Positions 1-12,172 of a DNA stretch of 64,000 nt are shown one piece after another; within the stretch, counting starts at the first letter, position 1, and each line of letters starts with the position of its first letter. The stretch is from Diadema setosum. Lineage: Eukaryota > Echinodermata > Echinoidea > Diadematoida > Diadematidae. The DNA is taken from the NCBI RefSeq assembly GCF_964275005.1, contig NW_027307659.1, forward strand, positions 310,001 through 374,000, in the 5' to 3' direction. The notes below the pieces were generated by a model. The model was not told the origin of the DNA, did not search any database, and worked only from the letters and a program-made list of their open reading frames with translations. A program made the position numbers and the translations under genes.

Positions 1-494
1 TCAAAACCAATTTTTAACAAAAAAATTTGGAATTCCTCTTGGTATTGTTTACTCTTTAATATTTCATAACAGGGTTCTCATCATTATATAAAATCTCCAT
101 CTCAGCCCCCATCTCAACCAAAAGAAGACCATCCCTTATCCCTTTAATGCTGCCATCAAAATTGGAAGTAGATCTACATCAAATCATATTGTAAATGCTC
201 TTTGCCAAGTAGTGTTGTGCACATTTTGATATCAGACCTTGTTTTACTTCATCACTAAGGAAAAAAAAAAGAAAAAAAAGATGAGAAAAGAAGCATTTAA
301 TCTGGATTAGTAGAAATTTCTAATATATACACATGTCTTTTATATATTCAACTTCTATAATAGTCCTGAAAGCACATTGTGATTATATTTGAGAAGTTTA
401 GATGGATGCATTTTCCACACGTAAGTTCAGGTTCTGATGACATCCTTCATACGGAATCTGGATGCGGACCGGATAGCCTGGCAGGGTTGTTTCT

Positions 495-500
<6 letters not shown>
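1..500. other. non-coding stretch, nothing firm
   Basis: AT-rich with short A/T runs. A minus-strand open frame near 400-492 (peptide includes PGYPVRIQIPYEG) follows a CTCTCCAG acceptor-like site, but its downstream end lacks a good donor. I could not decide whether it is an exon. Confidence 0.3.
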
Positions 501-528
<28 letters not shown>

Positions 529-531
529 AAA
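501..531. repeat. (GA)n microsatellite
   Basis: Uninterrupted GA dinucleotides seen directly. CT/GA tracts recur at about 1521-1533, 2778-2790 and 3311-3332, each beside a possible exon; this explains the Arg-Glu-rich open frames in this part of the window. Confidence 0.9.
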
Positions 532-1438
532 GAATAGTGTATCTGTCTTTACTTGGTGAGGAAAGTGACATGGGCATTTTAATCTTTGGTGAAGACACAG
601 TGACATATACGCTAATAAAGATATACGGTTACTTGATTTCCTCTATATGTAAAGTTTCCTTGAAACTGTAAAGTATATTATTTTATACAGTAGATCCTAA
701 TTGTAGCAATTTAACCGTGAGTATACGATGAAATATAAAATGTAGGAAACTTTCATGATCCAAATATCCAATTCTTTCCATTAAGCTTTTTATTCCATTC
801 AGAAGAATTTCAAGGTAGTGCTTGCCTGATACTGCAACTGGATACATTCAACACTTTCGTGCATATAATGTCCCCGTGACCTTTCACATCAATACCCTCA
901 TAACTAATGAAAGTCAAATTGCTTAGAGGTTATGGTAACTTTGCCATCCGAAGGTAAATATAATGTCATGGTAGCAATGCTCTACAGTCAATAAAAATCA
1001 GGGTTTCCCTGTAATTTACAATCAGCAGCAAAATCACAACAATAACTAAAATGCTACTTGTACAAGGCTCAGCAGGTAATCATCTCTTCTGTATAAAACC
1101 AAAGTTGAAGATGATCTGCTGAGTAAATGTTAAGTTATTGCAAGATGAGAATAGGACAGATGTGCGTGTGAATGGATGACTGCAACAACATAAAAACTCC
1201 TGCAACCATCTTTGACAGAGGCTAAAAAAAAATAATCAGCGTTAATTCATGTAAATCTTCGTTGTTGGAGTGATTGACTACATGCATATGCAGTACTGCA
1301 TTCTTTTAGCAAAACATGCGTTAATTTTTTGCCCAATGAACGATCGACAGTCAAAAATTTGGTCAAGATGTCAAAGGCTTGACAAAATATTCCAACATAT
1401 TTGGGGTTTACATTTTACATTATTGTATTATTGCTTAC
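532..1438. other. non-coding stretch
   Basis: No supported exon, repeat family or RNA gene recognised. Composition is AT-rich and ordinary. If the flanking exons belong to one minus-strand gene, this is intronic. Confidence 0.4.
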
Positions 1439-1581
1439 CTCCCATATTTCCTTTCGAAATAGAGTACAGGATGCACAGATTAGAAGTTGGTAGTCAGGAC
1501 ATCTGTCTCTTTCTTTTTTTTCTCTCTCTCTCTTGTCCGTAGTTGGCTGTGGTTTGCAGGGTCCATTTTGTCCACTTTGTG
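1439..1581 (-). CDS. candidate internal exon, KRERER type (copy A)
   Basis: On the minus strand an open frame is bounded by an acceptor-like CAGAATTAG and a donor GAG|GTAAGC. The peptide begins AQSGQNGPCKPQP, passes through a charged DKREREKKERDR stretch encoded by a CT/GA tract, and ends CPDYQLLICASCTLF. It resembles the exon at 2696-2841 in length and in the order SGQ, Cys, KRER, so the two look like duplicates. Their phases do not chain simply (2 nt of a split codon enter here, whereas copy B ends after 2 nt), so alternative or decayed exons are possible. Product unknown. Confidence 0.35.
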
Positions 1582-2695
1582 CTAATTCTGGTCGAAAATA
1601 CAATTAACAAAAACTTAAATAAGTTATCATTTTTATGAGTGAAACAGGATAATCATACTGCAACAAAAAACAAACACATTCATCATGAATTAGAATTAAT
1701 CATCACGATCTCATGAATCCCTTAGTAAGAGATTTTGGATCTTCAGGTCACTGTCAACATTAATTTGTCTTACATGTAATACATTAATCATGTCATTGTT
1801 ATTATCATCTTTGATGCTCTAAAGCCATATCTAACTGAAAATGAATTATGTAGGATGGAAGTCATCTTGACACCTGTAATTCCTGTACACAAATATTTGA
1901 TCGTATCATGCCCTCATTTGTATGTGGATTAGGATATGATTTCCTTGCATAAATCGGTTTGTATTCATGAGATGATATTCCTAATTTCAAATCGTTGACA
2001 CTTACTTCTGAGCTGGAAAGGGCATTCACATCGCAGTCAAGACATCTTTCTATCTCCCCCTCACTCTAGTTGATGTGATCCCAAACTCAGCATGTCCATT
2101 TGTTGCTGACACCTTGATAAAAATAAAGAACAATACATCACAGCATATCACCCTTACGTCATACTTAACGCAACATAATAACAATGGAAAGCTAATTGAT
2201 CTGTGACTACAGACGTATTTTCATCTGTGCACACATTAAACACTTGTGCCAATTGACATGGTTGAGAAATATTGCATTACATCTACATTTATGTTTGATT
2301 TTTATATGATCTCATCTTCAGTAGATAGAATACCGTTCTTTCATATGATCCTCTACAATAGAAGATGCAATGAATTTACAAGAAAACAAGAATACACATT
2401 TGATCATAGATTTGCTCCCCTTCTTATATATATGGAGATACACGTGTATAAGATTATTCTCCTCTCTTTGTTTGCAAAGTACTTGTACACTGCATTGTAA
2501 TGCAACTGTCAAAGTGAAAACATGGTTGTTACAATTTATTCAAATGAAATAGGAATATTTGATACTCAATGTATTTAGATTTGGCATTATTTTCCACTGG
2601 GCACTGAAGTGATACATTTGATACTCAAACACTTAATAAGTTAGTATTTAAAAGATATTTCAAATTATATTTAAGACATTTATACCGTTTCTTAC
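1582..2695. other. non-coding stretch, probably intronic
   Basis: AT-rich, without a long frame bounded by good splice sites and without a recognised repeat. Open frames of 60-84 codons here have low-complexity or hydrophobic translations and look like chance. Confidence 0.4.
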
Positions 2696-2841
2696 CTTCT
2701 GGTTGTTCTGCACTTTGTTGCAGGTAGAAAGAGCTCAGTCTTTACAATTAGATTTTGGCAAGTCAGGATAGGCCTATGTCTCTCTCTCTTTGGTGAAGTT
2801 TGAAGACAAGACTCAGTCTGTCCACTTGTTGGTACATCTAG
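2696..2841 (-). CDS. candidate internal exon, KRERER type (copy B)
   Basis: Minus strand: a good acceptor (pyrimidine-rich, TTTTCAG) and donor (AGAAG|GTAAGA) bound a 146-nt open frame. The peptide starts LDVPTSGQTESCLQTSPKRE and ends KCRTTRR. The SGQ, Cys and KRER order matches 1439-1581, which argues for exon duplication. The splice sites are the strongest in this part of the window. No domain is recognised; the basic C-terminal end is typical of a linker. Confidence 0.4.
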
Positions 2842-3214
2842 CTGAAAACAGAAATCAACATGACTCAAATAATTTTTTTTTTTCATCTTTAAAGCAGACC
2901 ATTATAAGCTAACAGTGAACAAAAAATAAAATCAATTTGAAATTTGATTGTTTTGAAAAGGCATCTTGACAGTGACATATTTTTCTTTGTTCCCCATGCA
3001 AATTAATTATAACTAGAAATATATCTCTTTTATTAAGATGATTTTTTTTTAGCTTTTTAAAAAGTTAAAAAAGAAGAAGATATTTAGGTTTCAGTGAGTC
3101 GGTATAAATGATCCATTAAAAATGTAATATTTACATTTTTTTTCAAATGAACCTTTATTCTTTGAGACATTAACATAAGAACTTGGTACTTATGAGTAAA
3201 GACATTTCTAAATA

Positions 3215-3341
3215 GTTCCTCTTTGACTAGATCTATTTGTAAACTAGAAGAGTACATGTACAAAGTAAATGATTCACAGATAAGGAGAGGTTGGCAGTCA
3301 GGACTGAACACTTTCTCTCTCTCTCTCTCTCTTTTGGGCAT
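3215..3341 (-). CDS. possible third KRERER exon relic
   Basis: The minus-strand frame reads PKREREREKVF then SPDCQPLLICESFTLY, similar to CPDYQLLICASCTLF in copy A. No clear acceptor is visible beside the CT tract, so this may be a decayed duplicate. Confidence 0.25.
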
Positions 3342-3379
3342 ATTCGAATGGCAAGATCACTTGGTTGTAGACTCGCTTT

Positions 3380-4280
3380 TATATAAAACACCTAGGCCTA
3401 AATCCTAGACTCTTTTTCTGAACCCACAAGTCTACAAATACCAGAAAGAGTGGAATCAACCTTAGACCTCTGCTCTAGAGACTAATATTAGTCTAGCTAA
3501 TTCACGTTAGAGCTAATGTTAGGATCTTCTAATGTTAGATCTAACATTTACTTTTTGATCAAAGTTAGCCTACATATATAGTATAATTATTATGCATAGA
3601 TTTTAGAACCTCTAGATGCCTAAACTTAGGTCTAGCTAGGCCTAGTAAGCTGGGTCTTTACAACAAAACTGCCTAGATATGAGTAGTAGGTTACTAGAAA
3701 CCTCTATAACGTTAGGTAGAATCAGTGGCCCAGATCTTGACTAAGGTTAGACCTGGATCCTAATTCCAGACGCCAGCTATTTATGCTTCAGACCCCGGCC
3801 CTAGATTTTATATTGTAGGTCTAGTAATAGTATATGAGACTCTAAACGTTGGTAGATCTACATCTACATCTTCTGTATAGACTACAGCCCCTTGCCCTGG
3901 ACCTGGCTCTAGCCCTACAAATACATCTAACCAGCGCAGTAACCTTAGTAGTAGTGGGCCTGTACTGTCCACGTTATACAACTGCTAATGTGCTAACGTT
4001 ATACTATCATAGGGCCTAGCCCGATTGAATTGTTTTGGCATAATAACAGGCGTAGCCGTACATTCTAACACTATAGTATAAACACTAACGTTCGTCGTTA
4101 GAGTATAAACACTAGATCTAGGGCCTACCCCTACTAGCTAGAATGTCTAACACTAACGTTAGCATTAACAGTGTAGAGAGAGTGTAACCGTTAGATAGAT
4201 TAGACCTAACAGAAGACGAGGATTCAGTCCAACTGCATGTGATGAGGCCATAGATTAAAAACCTAGATCGAACGAACAAG
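3380..4280. other. block enriched in CTAG and AACGTT words
   Basis: The sequence is built largely from repeats of GTCTAG, CTAGGCCTAG, TAGATCTA and CTAACGTTAG in imperfect order, without a fixed period. A second block with the same vocabulary lies at about 28980-30140. No coding frame is supported. Confidence 0.5.
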
Positions 4281-4369
4281 ACATGCACCTAAATCTAGAC
4301 GTAGACCTAATGTTTGTTAGGCCTCTTTTCGCACCGTGTCAAGACGTGCTTTACGGAATAATTGGTGTT

Positions 4370-4770
4370 CCACTAACAAGCACTGCCGGCACGGTCGGGT
4401 GGCGGGGGGTTGGTAGACATGCCCGCGCCCACGGGATCGGTGCGAAATACAGTAATTCAAGACATTGGCCTAACTATAACGTAGTACTAGCGCTTGAACC
4501 TTGATATTAACCAAGTCTCAGATCAAAGTTGTATATCTTACTGTTAGATCAAAACAGATTTTTAAGTTCCGTTATGCAGTACAATAAAGAACTATGTATT
4601 TATTTACTAAGTTACTTACATTCGAAGGAAATAGTCCCTTTTCCAGTCACCACGTTTCCAACTCAACGACCGAAACATGCAGCACGCTCTCGCGCGAGAG
4701 ATTTTACCTGTAGCGAGCTCGTAGGGGTTGACGTACGCACACGTATTAAGTATTCGCGCGCACACAAGCT
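4370..4770 (-). promoter_or_regulatory. CpG-rich promoter-like segment with a minus-strand donor
   Basis: CpG-dense sequence (for example CTCGCGCGAGAG near 4689) stands out from the AT-rich surroundings. Reading the minus strand, a donor-like GCTACAG|GTAAAA occurs at about 4708, and a minus frame upstream of it contains MHFRAFSSSPAQLV. Together these suggest a first exon of a gene running toward the left edge. No TATA box or initiator was identified. Confidence 0.3.
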
Positions 4771-5627
4771 GCGCTGGGCTACTGGAAAATGCTCGAAAAT
4801 GCATTTTCTGAGTTCCTGCAAGTTCAGAGTTTTGATTAAAAGTAAAGATTTCTTCAAGAAAACTAAAAATAATATTGACACATTCAATTAAAGAAGCACT
4901 TGTAGTTTTATAAAACATTAAATTACTTTTGGAAGATCATCTAATTAGCTTGGAAAAGCAAACTTTGCAGAACGTTAATTAATCTGTGAATATTATTTCG
5001 AGAAAACAACACCCAAACATTTGAGAGCCCCATATATGGCTGTACAAAATGACTTTTTAAATTGCTAAGGAAACACATTTAAATTGCAATTTCACTAAAA
5101 GGGACAATTGAAACTCAAGATCTTTCACATATCAATTGAATGCAAGCAAAAAATAAAAATCGTGATTTTTGACATGCTTCTGAATTTTGTGCTAAAAATG
5201 ACATTTTTTCGGCAAAAACGCGCGTGACATCCGGCCGTACGCTATTCCTTAGTATTTTTGCAAGACTTTCAGTATGAGAACGGAGCATTAACAAAAAATG
5301 CCGTCGAATCCTTATCTAGAGCCTTTTTTGCGGTTTGGCTGGTCTACTATTACACGACAAACTGATTATATCGTCATGATAAGATCCGATATTATACGAA
5401 CATTTAGTATCAAAATAAAGATCAAAGTCTGCAGAACAATTTACTGTGACTTGTAGCCATGACGAATATATGCACAAGTCGCTACACTGTGAAAACCATA
5501 GCCCTGTCAAACTCTCGCAAAATCTCGCACGACGAGACACCTTTCCAACGCAAAGATCGTCAACGGGAGTGCTGAATAAATCTTGCCGGATCGGCTCATT
5601 AGCATACGTGCTGCGGTCTAACTATTC
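4771..5627. other. non-coding stretch left of the Penelope fragment
   Basis: No recognised gene or repeat. Several short frames overlap on opposite strands with no splice support. Sequence recognisable as retroelement begins at about 5628, probably a 5' truncation point. Confidence 0.4.
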
Positions 5628-6158
5628 GCCTGTCTCTTCATGACCAAGCTAGCGCAGCAGATGTTAGATTCAGTCCCCTGTCGTTCATGGATTTGGTGGC
5701 GCTACGTCGATGACATTTTCTTCATCTGGATCAGGGAGGAAGAAAGCCTTCATACTTTCATTGACCACATCAATTCTTTCCACAGAACGATCAAATTCAT
5801 TTCTGATTTCTCCCAAGAAGAGAACAATTTCCTTGATGTCACCGTTAGGAAGGAGTCTAACCATGTCACCACCACTCTCTACACTAAACCCACAGATACC
5901 CACAAATACCTTCACTCAGCCACCTGCCGTCCCCCGCCACTGCAAAACCAGTATAACCTACAGTCAAGCCATCAAACTTCGCCGTATCTGCTCTGAGGAT
6001 ACTGAGTTTTCTTTCCATGCCAGGAACCTGAAGAGACATCTCGCAGCCAGGGGCTACGGTCAACCAGGAGAGTTCAACAACCATCAACAAAGTTCCTTCT
6101 CTCCCCAGATCTGAAGTTCTCAAACCGAAAACCAACAAACAGAACATCACTGACAGAA
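5628..6158 (+). mobile_element. Penelope-like element, left half (reverse transcriptase)
   Basis: A plus-strand frame from about 5631 encodes WWRYVDDIFFIW, carrying the YVDD catalytic motif of reverse transcriptase, followed by NNFLDVTV, LYTKPTDTHKYLH and, in a neighbouring frame, YSQAIKLRRIC. That series is characteristic of Penelope-like elements. The copy is 5' truncated and frameshifted. It stops at TGACAGAA (6151-6158), where the 19.2-kb insertion begins; the rest of the element resumes at 25388. Confidence 0.85.
6151..6158. repeat. left 8-bp target-site duplication, TGACAGAA
   Basis: The octamer immediately before GGCCCCATGT is repeated exactly at 25388-25395, immediately after the inverted terminus. 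Both copies lie within Penelope coding sequence. Confidence 0.9.
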
Positions 6159-6213
6159 GGCCCCATGTCACAATGGAAATTGACAAAAGTTGCCAAAAAT
6201 TGACAAAATTGAC
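6159..6213 (+). repeat. left terminal inverted repeat of the 19-kb element
   Basis: Begins GGCCCCATGTCACAATGG and continues with TTGACAAAAGTTGCC. It matches the reverse complement of 25333-25387 with one difference (A versus G at the 15th base). Confidence 0.9.
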
Positions 6214-6224
6214 AAAGATTGCGC

Positions 6225-6775
6225 AACATTATGCAAAGTTGACATGCAAGTTTAGGCAACTTTGCATTTGCTTGCGCAACTTTGCGCCATTTCCGGCAAT
6301 TTTGCGCCCATTTCTGGCAATTTTCCGCAACTTCCGGCAATTTTGCGCAACCTTGCACCATTTCCGGCAATTTTGCGCAACCTTGCGCCATTTCCGGCAA
6401 TTTTGCGCAACCATGCGCCATTTCCGGCAATTTTGCGCCCATTTCTGGCAATTTTCCGCAACTTCCGGCAATTTTGTGCCCATTTCTGACAATTTTCCGC
6501 AACTTCCGGCAATTTTGCGCAACTTTGCGCCATGTCCAGCAATTTTACGCATCTTCGCGCCATTTTCCGGCATTTCTGTGCAATTTTGCGCCATTTCGGG
6601 CAATTTTGCACAACTTTGCACCATTTCAGGCAATTTTGTACAACTTTGCGCCATTTTAGGCAATTTTGCCCAACTTTGCGCCATTTCCAGCAATTTTGTG
6701 CAACTTAGCACATTTTCAGGAAACTTTGGAAAAGTTTGCACAATTTAAGGGAACTTTGCACAATATCAAACATTT
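6225..6775. repeat. left subterminal 30-bp minisatellite
   Basis: Tandem units of about 30 bp share the core CAATTTTGCGCAA plus GCCATTTCCGG, with variants TTTTGCGCCC and TTTTCCGCAAC. The array has few stops in any frame, so it produces several overlapping open frames up to 191 codons. They are repeats, not genes. Confidence 0.9.
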
Positions 6776-8660
6776 TTTAGCAATTTTTAGCACCTGCATA
6801 CAATACAATGCCACTTTGAGCAGGTTTTCAAAATATATTGACTTTTGGTGCCTGCTCTCTTTCATTCGTCTCAAAATCTTATCTTGTATATGATTTCAAA
6901 TATCAGGACTTTATAATAATACTATTGCATCTTTCCTGTGGTCATGCACTTCTGCCAAACAATCACATAGTTGAACATCATCTTTGAAACTCTGTATTCA
7001 TACATGTACTTCAGTCACAGAGTATGAGGACACCAAGAATGGTGCAATGTCAGATGTGCATGTATATAAAAGATTTCTTTATTAATTTTTTAATCCTCTA
7101 GCCCTCTATAATATTTTGTTCATATCTAAAGGGATCATGGAGAAAATATTAACATTCATGTGGTTCCAAAATCTCCATATATGCAATACGGTAAAGTGGG
7201 GGATGATGCTGTGGAACGGATCACCCACCTTTTAAATTCTTTGGGAGATAATTACATGGAACTCTAGCATTAACTAATTAAATATACTATCGCAACTCTA
7301 ACGATGACATGCAATGCCTGGAGTATTTTATGTGGTACTAGTGAACAAAATAAAAAGACCTGCTTGCAAAAATATTTTGTAATGGAAGAAACAATTTTAT
7401 TATACTTAAAAATGTGATACATGTGATATGACTGCTGGATTTTGTTTACTAGCCTTCCTCTAACTGTATTGAACAGTTCGTCGGCATTGTCTCTTAATGA
7501 CATAAACCAGTTTTGGCAAAATTGATCATGAAGTATAGTAGGGGGGGGGGTCAGGAAAAAGCATTTATCATAGTGAGATATAACTTCCATAATTACACAC
7601 ATTAAGAAGATTTTTGTGGCACTGAAAATGGAGAATTAAATATTGCTGACTAGAAGGAACTTTTGTCCTGTGGCCATTTTCACCATCAACACTTGTGTAA
7701 TAAAACACTCGCCATGAGTCCCTTAAACTATGTGCTTCCTTTAACTTAATCATGGTTAAGAGATTCCCTTAACCCTATGTCCACTGGGGGGGGGGGGGAG
7801 GGGTCAAATTGACCCCCCCCCCCCCCCCGTACAAAATTTTCTGCTGCCGCGCGACCGCCGCTGATCGCGTGATAATTTTTGGTGACTTTTTTTTTCTTTT
7901 GAAATAAATTTTGCGAAAATCCGACCACCGGTCGCGAGGTCACGTGACATTTCGTAAGTGCATGTCTGCCCAAAATTTGGCAAAAACCTGCTTTTCCCAT
8001 ACGTTTGTGTGCAAAGCAGCATATTTCATAAATTGCTCTAAAACACAGCTTTTTCAATCTTCTAGGCCATTTAAAAGATGTTATGTGACTTCACATCAAC
8101 TAATTTTAGATTAGAAAACAAAAAAAATCTTAAAAACAAGGAAATACATAAGAAATAAAAACAATAGAATACATAAGAAATTCGGAAAACAATACAATAC
8201 AAAGAAAATGTTTTGAAATTTGAAAATATTACCATATAATCTTGTTGACAATGCTTCTGGGATACTTTCTGCAAAGAATTAGAATCCAATTATAATTTTT
8301 GAAGGAAATATTGATATATTTGTGAATTTTATGAAATTTGATGCACCTCATTTGCATAAATTATAATAATTAAAAAAATTAAGAACTTTTGCGAAAAAAA
8401 ATAATGCAGCGACGTTCTTTACACGTGTCTTCAGGCTTACTTGAATACTTCCAAACTGAAGTTAAATTACATTCAATTAAAACAGAAAACTAAACATTTC
8501 AGGTAATAAAGGAAACATTAAACACAATGATAATGTATACATGTACGTAGACTCCATTTGCTTATGAAGAGAGACATTTGTTTAGCCCTTTTGATTGGGG
8601 TGCAATAGGTATACATATACAAATCATCAGAAATCTGCAGTTTTGACAGAAACAAAATGC
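6776..8660. other. interior of the 19-kb element, mostly unassigned
   Basis: AT-rich with no supported gene. It contains a G run beside a C run (about 7786-7828) followed by a CpG-bearing segment to about 8060 (GCCGCGCGACCGCCGC, then ACCGGTCGCGAGGTCACGTG). I recall similar sequence as a dispersed sea-urchin repeat but cannot confirm that. Confidence 0.4.
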
Positions 8661-8667
8661 TTCCTAC

Positions 8668-8870
8668 ATGTAGTCAGCTCTACTGTCCCAAACTGGATAC
8701 ATCCTTGAGATCTTTGAAGCATCAGCAACAGATATGGAATACATTATTGCATTTGATTGTAATGTTACTTTAGTTTGAAAGTATTCATTTATAATGGAGT
8801 CTTGTACACACATTACCAACACAATATCAGTATGTGGGGGTAACAGTAACTTTGTAAATTGCATTAAAAA
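8668..8870 (-). CDS. candidate terminal coding exon, unknown protein
   Basis: A minus-strand frame reads KLLLPPHTDIVLVMCVQDS and later KISRMYPVWDSRADYM before a stop. Composition is balanced, unlike the low-complexity frames nearby. A possible acceptor is ACAAAG at the upstream edge, in a phase that does not fit the neighbouring exon at 9377-9601. It could be the last exon of the same gene or a chance frame. No family recognised. Confidence 0.3.
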
Positions 8871-9376
8871 GAGTTTTTAAAGGTGAAGAAATAAAATATC
8901 ATCCTAGATATTTACATGTTATGTTAATACTATACTGACAATTAACATACATAAAAATCAAGTAAAAATATTATTCGTCTGGGGGGCAAAAGCAAGGTTA
9001 AAGGAAAGGTAAAAGGTCATAGCACTTTAACTTTCTCCAATAATATGTTTGATACCATTTTTGAATTCCTCTTTGAATTTCCTCTTGAATGGTACCAGTT
9101 TCACAAAAATTGGTCAACCAGTTCAGGCGCATTGTGCCGTTGAAATGGAAGGTCACAACCATTTTTGCCAAAACGAATCAAATAGGGCGGGCCATAGCTC
9201 GGAAACCGACGGACCGTTAATGCTAATTTTTTTTTGTTTCATGGGAAGGTAATGTTAAACTTTATGTGTACCAAATTTGAGCAAATTCTGAGACGGAAGG
9301 GTGCAAAATTGCACTTTCATTGGGTGAATTGGCATGGAATGACCCTAGAGCTCCATTATAGATAATTGTATCATAC

Positions 9377-9601
9377 CTTTCTTTGATTTACAGTCCATCA
9401 CTGGACACCAGAACATAACTGGATTTATTGTCAGTACTTCATAGGTCTTATCGCCATAAACTTTGCCAGTCATGCTCCTGAATCGGTCAAACTCATAAAG
9501 GAGAAACGAAGCATCTGTGCTGCAGAGGAGCTTGTTACAATTTTCTGACCATTTTCCATCAGACTTAAGTTCTCTTACTAGTTCCTGGTGGATTTTAGAA
9601 G
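9377..9601 (-). CDS. likely internal coding exon, unknown protein
   Basis: Minus strand: a strong acceptor (TTTATTTTCTTGTGACAG) and donor (AAAG|GTATGA) bound 225 nt that are open throughout and phase 1 at both ends. The 75-residue peptide starts SKIHQELVRELKSDGKWSEN, contains LLYEFDRFRSM and GKVYGDKTYEVL, and ends CPVMDCKSKK. Residue usage looks like real protein. It lies inside the 19-kb insertion, so it is either cargo, part of that element's own gene, or host DNA captured by it. I do not recognise the fold. Confidence 0.5.
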
Positions 9602-9927
9602 CTGTCACAAGAAAATAAAAATTAGATAAAGGAGTAAGTGAACAGGCTTTGAGCCAGTTTTGTCATTTCGATATCTTTAAAAAATAAACAAAACAAACAA
9701 ACAAACAAGAAGAAACTAAGGAATATAGGGATTCTTAAATATAAGAAATATACTTTTACACAATACACACACCACTGCTTGTGATACATGTACAGCAGGG
9801 ACATTGTTTATAAACAGTTTTCCAAATGTAAATCCAGGGGACAATAATTTGATTTGGGCTGGTGTAACTGGGAATTCTGACTCACTTTCATTTGCAAATG
9901 CAATAGACCCTATGCTAGATGCATAGA

Positions 9928-10199
9928 ATTTCTGCCCCTACAAGATGCCAGAAAACAATGGTTATATTGAAATGTTGCCTGGTCAACCGATTCCCGGTAT
10001 CAATGGGTTGTCAACTCTGATGCAAACCAGCGAAATGGTGTACATGACAAGCCATGCCCTCCACGATGGCGGCAATTTCAATTGTAATGCTGTTCCGCAT
10101 GGTGGAATGCATATAGGGTCTGTAGCGGATACTCCCATAAAAAAGTCCAATAAAAATTCTGTTAAAAATGAATGGGTCGGCTCATATGGCCTAATATAA
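9928..10199 (+). CDS. possible exon or short ORF, unknown protein
   Basis: A plus-strand frame starts with an ATG after CCCCTACAAG and encodes MPENNGYIEMLPGQP, then SEMVYMTSHALHDGGNFN and SVADTPIKKSNKNSV, ending in a stop at 10199. The plus reading looks more protein-like than the overlapping minus frame. It includes CCACGATGGCGGC, similar to a YY1 site, so a regulatory role is an alternative. Confidence 0.3.
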
Positions 10200-10377
10200 A
10201 TAACAATAGTGGTATATCTATGTGCAATGGCTACCTGATACTGATTTTTGTTGACATGCACAAGCACACTTTACATAGTAGTAAAAACACAAGAAATACT
10301 GTGGTTACCAGTAGTTTTCTCAAGCCATCACTTCATATGCAAAGGAAGACCCTATGAACAAATCTACTAGACCTTCA

Positions 10378-10581
10378 TTATCTCATTAAGGCATCAGCAT
10401 ATTTGTGACCATCCACCACAAATCGCTTGTAAAGTCGGCACCGACTTGAGACTAGTTTCTGTTTGTTTTCAGTAGAAGAATTAATTAGGTGTTCTGTACC
10501 ATAGTGCAATCCCTGGGCATTGTTGATTACGAAGAACGATAAAAGGCAATGGGTGGTAACTGGGTCGGTCATGTATAACAT
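10378..10581 (-). CDS. possible coding exon, unknown protein
   Basis: The minus frame encodes TDPVTTHCLLSFFVINNAQG, then KLVSSRCRLYKRFVVDGHKY and ADALMR before a stop. It is protein-like, and a CCGACCCAG acceptor-like site precedes it, but the pyrimidine tract is poor. It may belong with the exon at 9377-9601 on the same strand. Confidence 0.3.
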   Translation of the reverse strand: MLYMTDPVTTHCLLSFFVINNAQGLHYGTEHLINSSTENKQKLVSSRCRLYKRFVVDGHKYADALMR

Positions 10582-10599
10582 ACTTCATTCAATCAATGC

Positions 10600-12104
10600 A
10601 AACAAACGCCCATGGATCACATTATCGTAGAGAACACCTGTTCAATTCTTCCACTGGAAACAAACAGAACCCAGAAACCAGACTCACCTTGGTACCAACT
10701 TAACGAGTGATTCGTTGTGGACGGTCACATTTTTGCCATGATCCTCAATAAGGGGCTTTCCCCCTGGAACCCCTGCCAAGTAGCTTTGCCTCCTGGAATG
10801 CATAACATTGGACAGAAATTTCATTGCATCTTAGTCCCAACCCCCCCCCCCACCCCACCAATCAAAATCATCATGTCCTACATGTAAGCCTATGTACTTC
10901 TCATCATGACTAACACTTTTCACAGTTTATATGAAGCGTGTAATTCTAACAATGTTTTATAAAGGTGAAATATTTGTCTCACAAACATTATCACTAAACT
11001 TTATCAACCATTCTTAAACACTTTAGTCAGTTCTTGAAATTTCATTGGTTCCTGGCCGTGTTACATGAGATGATATACACATGGCTGCAGCATGTGCACG
11101 TCTACGCAATGCGCACACGCGCTGCTCGAACCAATTGGAGCCGCATAGTAATAATGGTGCTGCTGACTTGCATCTATATATCATATAACAAGCGATCGGA
11201 TTCCATTATTATTAGCATAGAACCGTTCGGCTACGCCTCACAGTTCTTGATATCGCCTGTGTTATATGAGACGACAGATGCACGTCAGCAACTAAAAACA
11301 ATACCTTCATTCTCTAATTGACAATAAGCAGCAACAGTTTTTCAGAAGTAACATTATTAGGCCTACTATTTGGATGTCATTACTCATTAGCAACACCTCT
11401 TTTGGCACCTACTATTTAGAGCAAACATGATGCAAACTTAACCCGTTTGAAATCTAAACTAATAAAATCAGAGACTCTCTCTTTGTCTGTTCACGAATAG
11501 GCTCCTAAACGATGTACTTTCATACTGAACTGACCCCGTACAATGATAGAACAGGTATCTAAGATGTGCAATGGGTAGGTTAGAGTAGGGGGTCAATCGT
11601 TTACTATGCAAATAACAAAAAAAAATGAATAATAAACAGCTTGGTTGCTATGCGGTCCTACACATGGATTACGCGTGCAACATCAGGGTCATGTTATACG
11701 CGCGATGACGGTGATGCTCGCGTCAGACGCGAATGCACGGTAACTGCGGCGACGCGTTCACTGTGCACAGTGGCCATGGCCACTGCGAAGCACAGGTACC
11801 CGCTAGTTATAATAAAATTGTACATCATGACTTGTTATGTGGAGCAACACTACGGATAATATTTCTTGTTAGGAACGCAAACTAGAGCAACTGTTCTCCA
11901 AGCAGAAGTGTCTGAGCATTGAACCAGATAGCCACGAGTGTATATGTTTATGCAGCTGTCATTTGTATGACGCGCACCTCTTGACCCCCGGGAAAAGTGC
12001 GTCATGGTCGCGTCAAGTACCACCAATTTGATGACACGTGGTACCGTCACGGGAGCAAAATGTCCGTCACATACTGACCCATTATGTGCGTCATAGTCGG
12101 TCAT
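10600..12104. other. interior of the 19-kb element, left of the DIRS copy
   Basis: No supported gene. 11640-12080 is richer in CpG (GATGCTCGCGTCAGACGCG and similar) than its surroundings. A C-rich run occurs near 10840. Confidence 0.4.
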
Positions 12105-12172
12105 TTTTATATCGTAATTTCGTGAGAGATTACGTCATATATGAGATACCGCTAGTGCGCGCGCCACTCAAT
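12105..12172 (+). repeat. left inverted terminal repeat of the DIRS element
   Basis: The segment containing ATCGTAATTTCGTGAGAG matches the reverse complement of about 16652-16687, and its continuation (GCTAGTGCGCGCGCCACTC) matches the reverse complement of about 16850-16880. This split pairing is the terminal repeat plus internal complementary region arrangement known for DIRS. Confidence 0.8.

Noticed and set aside
6173-6748. Long overlapping open frames (up to 191 codons) on both strands
   Set aside because: They are translations of a 30-bp tandem repeat whose units lack stops in several frames; no start context, splice sites or protein-like composition.
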